Below are positions 6,020 to 10,085 of a DNA stretch of 10,085 nucleotides, one piece after another; the first letter of the stretch is position 1, and each line of letters begins with the position of its first letter. The notes under the pieces are model-generated. The model was not told where the DNA came from. It worked only from the letters and a program-made list of their open reading frames with translations, and did not search any database. The position numbers and the translations under genes are program-made. Source of the stretch: Desulfobacteraceae bacterium (GTDB taxonomy: Bacteria; Desulfobacterota; DSM-4660; Desulfatiglandales; Desulfatiglandaceae); NCBI GenBank assembly GCA_013203065.1, contig JABMQV010000581.1, positions 1 to 10,085 on the forward strand, read 5' to 3'.

Positions 6020-7963
6020 ATGAACAGATTGATTTATCCTATCTCCATTTTGATTATTTTCTGGCTTCTTGGTAGCCTTATCTTTCTTTCAAATGTTTCG
6101 GCTACGTCCGACCCTTTTCCGATCTATAAGTGCATTGAACCGAATGTGATATTTTGGAAAAAGGTCTATGCTCAACATTCCTCTCGCGTGGGCATTCTTC
6201 ACGATAGATCGGACGTGAGTATTATCTATCAGTTGATCCAGCTCTTGGACAAGAAAAGTCCTGGGGCTAAGAAAATCAATTTATACCGCATCAAGAAGGT
6301 CAAAGGAAAGTATCGAAGGATATTAGAGAGACTATCTCGTGGGAAGCCACCCTCTTCACGGGAGGAAAGGCGGGTTGCCGAACTCTTTGGGCCTAAGGCG
6401 AGAAGAGCCGATTTTCGACGAGCCCAACATAATATTCGCTCCCAAAAAGGTTTGAAAGACCGGTTTCGGGAGGGTATCGTTCGGTCAGGAGCCTATACTG
6501 GGTGGATTAAGCAAGTTTTCCGATCCTATGGTTTGCCCCCGGATCTTGCCTACCTACCCCATGTGGAGTCATCCTTCTACCCAAATGCTTACAGTAGATT
6601 TGGCGCGGCCGGTATGTGGCAATTCATCCGCTCGACCGGGAGACGTTTCATGGCCGTAGGCTATGTCTTGGACGAAAGATGGGATCCAAATCGATCCTCT
6701 CATGCAGCAGCCCAGCTACTAAAGGAGAACTACAAGGCCTTGGGGAGCTGGCCAATGGCTATCACCGCTTACAATCATGGCCTTGCCGGTATGCTACGGG
6801 CAAAGAGATCCAAAGGCAACTATGAAGCCATTTTCAAAGAATATGGAAGCAGGCTTTTCAAGTTTGCATCCCGAAATTTTTACCCTGAGTTCCTGGCTGC
6901 AAGGGAAGTGGCAAGAAACTACAAAGAATATTTTGGCTACCTTACGCTCAACAAGCCCCTAAGAGTCCAGAAAGTAAAACTAGAGGGTTATGCCTCGATA
7001 AAGGATCTCTGTCAGCATTCCAGAGTGGACATTGCCTCCATCCGCAATCTCAACCCTGCTCTCCGGAAGCCGGTCTTTACTGGGCAAAAGTATGTTCCAA
7101 AGGGTTATGACTTCCGGTTACCGATCAATGCAGCAGCCACCAAATTTCCACCTGAGATTTACAAATCTCGACAAAAGCGGAGCCGTTTCTATCGGGTCAG
7201 AAAGGGCGATACAGCCAGTAAAATTGCCAGGATGAATCAAATTAGTTTGCCAGATCTTGTTTTAGCTAACCATCTGGATTCGAAGGCAAGGATTTATGCA
7301 GGCCAAAATCTGAGACTCCCCGGCCCGGGCGAAGAAATCGTGCAATTGGCAAAGGCGAGATCTCCCAGGAAGAAAAAAACGGTAATCTCTTCTCGTAGTT
7401 CCTCGGAAGAACAGACTCGGTCAAAGTTGACCCATAAAACAACACCAAAAGCTGTGTTATCTCTGCTGCCTGATAGTCACCTAGTTCGTCAGTTATCTGT
7501 CAATCCTAATGTAGTATCAGGTAACATCCTTGTTGAACGAATTGTAGCTGGGGGAGGAAAGCACATTGGAATCATACGGGTAGAAGTTGAAGAGACTTTA
7601 GGACACTATGCTGATTGGTTGGGGATTGCGACACAGGAAATCAGGCGACTGAACGGCCTTCGCTATGGAAAGGCTATTCGAATCAATCAACGGATCAGAG
7701 TTCCTTTAGACAAGGCTTCCAAAGAAGAATTCGAAGAGAAACGTTTTGAATACCACAAGAAGATCGAAGAAGACTATTTTGACTTTTACAGGATTCAGAA
7801 TGTAAAAACCTATCAGTTAAAGAACGGGGACAATATCTGGGCGCTTTGCCATGAATTATTTGAGGTGCCTTTGTGGTTAGTTAGGAAGTATAATCCTGAC
7901 TTGGACTTCAATAAGCTTCAACCAGCTCAACCGATCTTTATTCCGGTGATGACCGAACCCTAA
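6020..7963 (+). CDS. mltD: Membrane-bound lytic murein transglycosylase D-like protein with multiple LysM domains (647 aa)
   Basis: The enzyme class cleaves the MurNAc-GlcNAc bond in peptidoglycan, forming 1,6-anhydro-MurNAc. Residues 8-28 are a hydrophobic signal/anchor; no lipobox Cys is seen, unlike E. coli MltD. The SLT catalytic domain spans about 165-290: LPHVESSFYPNAYSRFGAAG carries the catalytic Glu183, followed by MWQFIRSTGR and the AYNHG motif (250-254). A LysM-like segment (about 319-368) is followed by LysM at 390-434 (YRVRKGDTASKIARMNQISL, YAGQNLRLP), a diverged LysM at about 517-562 (LGHYADWLGIATQEIRRLNG, INQRIRVP) and another at 597-643 (YQLKNGDNIWALCHELF, QPIFIP). An SLT domain with two or three LysM repeats is the usual MltD plan; this one is longer than the E. 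coli enzyme (about 450 aa). Its ribosome-binding site is weak, and it sits 12 bases after the small zinc-type gene and 45 bases before cassette copy B, consistent with one operon. Confidence 0.93.
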   Translation: MNRLIYPISILIIFWLLGSLIFLSNVSATSDPFPIYKCIEPNVIFWKKVYAQHSSRVGILHDRSDVSIIYQLIQLLDKKSPGAKKINLYRIKKVKGKYRRILERLSRGKPPSSREERRVAELFGPKARRADFRRAQHNIRSQKGLKDRFREGIVRSGAYTGWIKQVFRSYGLPPDLAYLPHVESSFYPNAYSRFGAAGMWQFIRSTGRRFMAVGYVLDERWDPNRSSHAAAQLLKENYKALGSWPMAITAYNHGLAGMLRAKRSKGNYEAIFKEYGSRLFKFASRNFYPEFLAAREVARNYKEYFGYLTLNKPLRVQKVKLEGYASIKDLCQHSRVDIASIRNLNPALRKPVFTGQKYVPKGYDFRLPINAAATKFPPEIYKSRQKRSRFYRVRKGDTASKIARMNQISLPDLVLANHLDSKARIYAGQNLRLPGPGEEIVQLAKARSPRKKKTVISSRSSSEEQTRSKLTHKTTPKAVLSLLPDSHLVRQLSVNPNVVSGNILVERIVAGGGKHIGIIRVEVEETLGHYADWLGIATQEIRRLNGLRYGKAIRINQRIRVPLDKASKEEFEEKRFEYHKKIEEDYFDFYRIQNVKTYQLKNGDNIWALCHELFEVPLWLVRKYNPDLDFNKLQPAQPIFIPVMTEP

Positions 7964-7980
7964 GGACTGCATAAACCTCT

Positions 7981-7990
7981 AAAGGAGGAG
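7981..7990 (+). promoter_or_regulatory. Strong Shine-Dalgarno without an ATG at normal distance
   Basis: AAAGGAGGAG is a near-ideal ribosome-binding site. In the frame of the following gene, the codon at 7994-7996 is ATT (a rare initiator), at optimal distance. The first standard initiator is TTG at 8009, 18 bases away, and the first ATG is at 8057. The site therefore argues for a non-ATG start of the STN-like gene. Confidence 0.55.
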
Positions 7991-8008
7991 TAAATTTCGA
8001 GGACATTT

Positions 8009-8425
8009 TTGCATTTCCGCGCTTTAACCTACGCCCGTCTAAAAACTGCCGAAGAGATGATTTTGTTCATATTTCTCACATCCATAATATCACTCGCTCC
8101 AGTTCCTTTTACCCATGCAGCCCCCGGAACCATTTCTCTTGACTTTAAAAAGGAGGGCCTCTCCGCAAGGATTGAGAAGGCATCAATGAAGGATGTGATT
8201 GAAAAAATTGCCGAAAGAGAGGGCATATGGATCAAGGGCGCTGAAAAGCTGTCAGAAGAAGTGTATTCTGGAATATTTGAGGGTTTGAGCATTCGAGACG
8301 CTCTCAAAAGGATCCTCTTATCATTCAATTATTGCTTTTTCCTTGACGGGGAAGAAAAGGTTTTGGGTGTAATTGTTGTCGGCAAGCGGGGGAGAAGAGC
8401 CCATCGCCGGATCCGGCGAAGGTAA
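8009..8425 (+). CDS. Cassette copy B, gene 1: secreted STN-like (secretin N0-type) protein with Arg-rich tail
   Basis: Using TTG 8009, the 138-residue product has an export signal (hydrophobic residues 17-31; likely cleavage after THAA, about 38). An STN-like domain follows at about 41-123: TISLDFKKEGLSARI, MKDVIEKIAEREGIWIKG, then EGLSIRDALKRILLSFNYCF and KVLGVIVVGKRG. This beta-alpha-beta pattern with LSIRDALKRIL resembles the short domain at the N-terminus of secretins and TonB receptors (family: V-L-N-VTLEEALDxLL). The protein ends in GKRGRRAHRRIRRR, a tail basic enough to bind nucleic acid, anionic lipid or teichoic/LPS-type polymers. There is no secretin barrel: the domain stands alone. 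The TTG lies near the position of the copy A start; ATT 7994 fits the ribosome-binding site better, and ATG 8057 would give a signal peptide without a basic n-region. It is co-directional with mltD and 27 bases before gene 2. Confidence 0.75.
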   Translation: MHFRALTYARLKTAEEMILFIFLTSIISLAPVPFTHAAPGTISLDFKKEGLSARIEKASMKDVIEKIAEREGIWIKGAEKLSEEVYSGIFEGLSIRDALKRILLSFNYCFFLDGEEKVLGVIVVGKRGRRAHRRIRRR

Positions 8426-8452
8426 GGTGCTATCTTATGGAAAGAGAGACCC

Positions 8453-9100
8453 ATGGCCCACAGATTAAATGAAGGAGGAGCGCAAGATTTCATGGAAAAC
8501 AGACCCTATGACAGAGGATACGAGCAGATAGGCAGAAATGACAGGGACTTCCGAGCGCCGCCCGATCCAAGGCGTCAAAGAAAAATCCTGCTTATCGGGA
8601 TCGGGGGTGTTCTCCTTACGGTGGCTCTTTTCGCTGGATCTTTCCGACTCACAAATAGATTTTTCGATAAGGGTTTAAGTTCAATTCGGGACAGTATTGT
8701 GCAGCTCGAAGAGAGACAGCAAGAATTAGAAAAAATGGAGAATAGAATTGCGCTTCTTGAAAAGCTGCAACGAGGGCTATCCCAGTATGTTTCAAGACTC
8801 GATAGATCCGCAAAAACTATGAGCGAGCAACTGGAAAAGCTGACCCAGGAGATCGCTCTGCTTCAGAAAAGAATTGGCCCTGTTGCCGCAAAGGAGGGGA
8901 CTACAAGTGGTATGCGGGAGAAGCCGACTTCCGGGGTCAAGGGTCATTACTACGAAGTCTGCCCGGGGGATAGTCTTTACAGCATTTCCCAAGAATACGG
9001 CGTCTCAGTGGACGAACTATGCCGTTTCAATCATATAACCCCAGACCAGATGATTCGGCCGGGCCAGAAAATTATTATTTCCCGGGACAGTCCTCAGTGA
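8453..9100 (+). CDS. Cassette copy B, gene 2: inner-membrane coiled-coil LysM protein (215 aa)
   Basis: ATG 8453 follows AAAGAGAGA (8441-8448). The cytoplasmic N-terminus (1-43) is polar with MENRPYDRGYEQ and ends in PPDPRRQRK. A single transmembrane helix (about 44-63, ILLIGIGGVLLTVALFAG) leads into a long heptad-patterned coiled coil (about 75-142) including LEERQQELEKMENRIALLEK. After a Gly/Lys-rich linker there is one LysM domain (166-210): YEVCPGDSLYSISQEYGVSV, DELCRFN, IRPGQKIIIS. The topology therefore places LysM in the periplasm on a stalk, where it would hold peptidoglycan. Cys 170 and Cys 190 lie within LysM and could pair. It is the intact paralogue of the gene at 4185, sharing MENxPYDxGY, PxPxRQRKILL and SFRLxN. 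TM plus coiled coil plus LysM resembles FimV-like or pilus/secretion assembly proteins in layout only. Confidence 0.85.
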   Translation: MAHRLNEGGAQDFMENRPYDRGYEQIGRNDRDFRAPPDPRRQRKILLIGIGGVLLTVALFAGSFRLTNRFFDKGLSSIRDSIVQLEERQQELEKMENRIALLEKLQRGLSQYVSRLDRSAKTMSEQLEKLTQEIALLQKRIGPVAAKEGTTSGMREKPTSGVKGHYYEVCPGDSLYSISQEYGVSVDELCRFNHITPDQMIRPGQKIIISRDSPQ

Positions 9101-9164
9101 TTCATATTTTTAGTGCCAGGCCTTATGAGCCGGAGGACGGTCCTGGATTCTTTATTCTACTTGG

Positions 9165-9172
9165 AAGGAGGT
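9165..9172 (+). promoter_or_regulatory. Ribosome-binding site of the cold-shock gene
   Basis: AAGGAGGT is a near-perfect anti-16S match, 7 bases before TTG 9180 and 10 bases before ATG 9183. Both starts are in frame and differ by one residue; the ATG gives the family-typical N-terminus. Upstream, CCAGG (9117-9121) and CCTGG (9142-9146) can pair as the base of a leader hairpin. Confidence 0.6.
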
Positions 9173-9182
9173 TTACGCATTG

Positions 9183-9383
9183 ATGGAAGGAATTGTAAAC
9201 AGCTACAGCGAACACAAAGGTTTTGGTTTTATCACTCAGGACGATGGCAGAGAGGTATCCTTTTACCGATCGTCCATTCAGATGGATGGCTACAAAAAGG
9301 TCAATGCGGGAGATCGAGTGAGCTTTGACGTTGCGGAGACTATCACTGGCTCTGAGGCTAAAAACATCAGAAAACTCGGATAA
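9183..9383 (+). CDS. Cold-shock-domain protein, divergent RNA-binding surface (66 aa)
   Basis: The product has the length and pattern of a CspA-type five-strand OB fold that binds single-stranded RNA/DNA and melts mRNA structure. MEGIVNSYSEHKGFGFITQD contains an intact RNP1 (KGFGFI, residues 12-17). RNP2 is VSFYRSSI (25-32), where the family norm is VFVHFSAI, and the usual Lys-Trp-Phe before RNP1 is Asn-Ser-Tyr. DGYKKVNAGDRVSFDV and GSEAKNIRKL complete the fold. Several of the stacking aromatics are thus replaced (Trp to Ser, the RNP2 Phe to Ser and Arg, His to Tyr), so nucleic-acid binding may be weaker or of different specificity. It is a single-domain protein 82 bases after cassette copy B and is probably separately regulated. 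Confidence 0.88.
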   Translation: MEGIVNSYSEHKGFGFITQDDGREVSFYRSSIQMDGYKKVNAGDRVSFDVAETITGSEAKNIRKLG

Positions 9384-9474
9384 GATAAGACACCTATGCA
9401 CTGATTTGGTTACTCCCCTCTTAGAAAATGTTTTTTAATCATGCCGGGAAGCGTGAACTTACAGGAGTAGAGCG

Positions 9475-9900
9475 ATGAATGACGAACTCCCGAAAGACTA
9501 TCGTCCCTCTGAGGACGAACCCTATATGAATCCAAGGCAGCTTGAGTATTTCCGGAGAAAGCTGGTCTACTGGTATGAGGATCTGTTGTCGAACTCTGCG
9601 AACATACTGGATTTAATAGAAGAAAAAAGCTTGAAGAGACCTGACATTCTGGATCAAGGGGCGCTGGAAGCGAATGTGTCCGTAAAGCTAAGAACCCGCA
9701 ATCGTTATCTGAAACTTTTGAAGAAGATTGACGACGCGCTTGAGCGGATCAAGGACGGCACGTTCGGCTATTGTGAAGAGACCGGGGAAGAAATTGGGCT
9801 GAAACGTCTCGAGGCCCGTCCCGTCGCCACCCTTTCTATTGAAACCCAGAAGAGGCACGAACAAAAGGAAAAGATCAGGCGATTAGGGCACAGAAGATGA
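9475..9900 (+). CDS. DksA/TraR-family transcription regulator with incomplete zinc finger (141 aa)
   Basis: The family binds the secondary channel of RNA polymerase and, with ppGpp, reprograms rRNA and stress promoters. The start is ATG 9475 with CAGGAG at 9462-9467. An N-terminal segment is followed by two helices of a coiled coil (about 22-56 and 64-94) with the tip at PDILDQG (56-62), corresponding to the DxxDxA tip of E. coli DksA; here the last position is Gly62. The globular part reads DGTFGYCEETGEEIGLKRLE and ARPVATLSIETQKRHE. Only the first of the four zinc-finger cysteines remains (Cys100); the others are Thr103, Ser121 and Thr124. Cysteine-poor DksA proteins with an EETG motif are known, for instance in alphaproteobacteria, and may fold without zinc. 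Length fits the family (about 140-150 aa). Confidence 0.92.
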   Translation: MNDELPKDYRPSEDEPYMNPRQLEYFRRKLVYWYEDLLSNSANILDLIEEKSLKRPDILDQGALEANVSVKLRTRNRYLKLLKKIDDALERIKDGTFGYCEETGEEIGLKRLEARPVATLSIETQKRHEQKEKIRRLGHRR

Positions 9901-9929
9901 CGGCATTAAGGGTAATATTTAAGAACAAA

Positions 9930-9979
9930 GCGCCAGGCAGAGAATCGTCCAAAGTAGTTATGGGCCACTGAGCCGGCGC
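9930..9979 (+). other. Possible leader hairpin between the DksA-family gene and the next gene
   Basis: GCGCC-A-GGC (9930-9938) can pair with GCC-GGCGC (9972-9979), forming an eight-pair GC stem with one bulged A and a loop of about 33 bases. There is no T-run, so it is not a standard terminator. It ends about 20 bases before the ribosome-binding site of the downstream gene and could act as an RNA structural element in its leader. Confidence 0.35.
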
Positions 9980-10010
9980 CAGACAAACCATTTGAATGAG
10001 GGGGGCAGAG

Positions 10011-10085
10011 ATGGACATATTACGCAAAGATGATATCGAGAAACTGATGGGTAGCTACGAGGGACCTTGTGTATCGGTATTTATG
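10011..10085 (+). CDS. Probable baeRF-type (release-factor-like) protein, N-terminus only (3' partial)
   Basis: A GGGGGG tract with GCAGAG (10000-10010) precedes ATG 10011 and the frame is open to the window end, giving 25 residues. MDILRKDDIEKLMG followed by YEGPCVSVFM closely follows the start of many bacterial proteins related to archaeal/eukaryotic release factor 1 domains (baeRF families; typical pattern MDLLxxxDLxxLLxxxGPCVSIYLPTH). Such proteins are predicted to act on ribosomes or in stress-linked translation control. The call rests on a short N-terminal motif and cannot define which baeRF family. Its location next to cold-shock and DksA-family genes fits a stress/translation theme. 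Confidence 0.55.
   Translation, partial: MDILRKDDIEKLMGSYEGPCVSVFM

Noticed and set aside
6616..7448. Alternative frames inside the transglycosylase gene
   Set aside because: Shadows of a gene with a complete SLT and LysM architecture.
9123..9401. Minus-strand and + frame alternatives over the cold-shock gene
   Set aside because: The cold-shock domain with KGFGFI and a strong ribosome-binding site defines the real gene.
1..10085. CRISPR arrays, tRNA or rRNA genes
   Set aside because: No regularly spaced repeats, no tRNA-like cloverleaf with a T-loop, and no rRNA-conserved stretches were seen.

Overview
The window looks like a chromosomal segment of a Gram-negative bacterium. An outer membrane is implied by an MltD-type lytic transglycosylase and by periplasmic proteins with a secretin/TonB N-terminal-like (STN-like) domain. 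The overall flavour (DksA/TraR-type regulator, cold-shock protein, a probable baeRF-family gene, moderate GC, many small hypothetical genes) suggests a deltaproteobacterium (Desulfobacterota-like). That placement is an inference from protein style, not from a marker gene.

Layout. Positions 2-160 carry the C-terminal end of a probable tyrosine recombinase. Positions 548-1207 hold a decayed remnant of an osmoprotectant (glycine betaine/choline, OpuC-type) ABC transporter: an ATPase fragment joined by an internal deletion to a permease/substrate-binding fragment, with in-frame stops. Positions 1208-2478 contain no supportable protein gene but do contain a good sigma-70-type promoter (1513-1540) facing a potentially structured stretch. 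Two small genes follow: 2479-2730, and 2894-3121, which resembles a ribbon-helix-helix protein.

The central feature is a duplicated two-gene cassette. Copy A (3173-3667 and 4185-4823) and copy B (8009-8425 and 8453-9100) each encode (1) a secreted STN-like protein with a very basic tail and (2) an inner-membrane-anchored coiled-coil protein with a C-terminal LysM peptidoglycan-binding domain. Copy B is intact. Copy A carries one in-frame stop in gene 1, two in gene 2, and a shifted 3' end in gene 1. Between the copies lie small secreted, soluble, membrane-anchored and putative zinc-binding proteins (3858-4121, 4915-5133, 5195-5548, 5828-6007) and a 647-residue LysM lytic transglycosylase (6020-7963) directly upstream of copy B. 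Together mltD-like, STN-like and TM-coiled-coil-LysM genes look like a peptidoglycan-remodelling envelope module. I do not recognise this arrangement as a named system.

The right end (9183-10085) is a stress/translation cluster: a divergent cold-shock-domain protein, a DksA/TraR-family protein with most zinc-finger cysteines missing, and the start of a probable baeRF-type gene. All supported genes read on the + strand.
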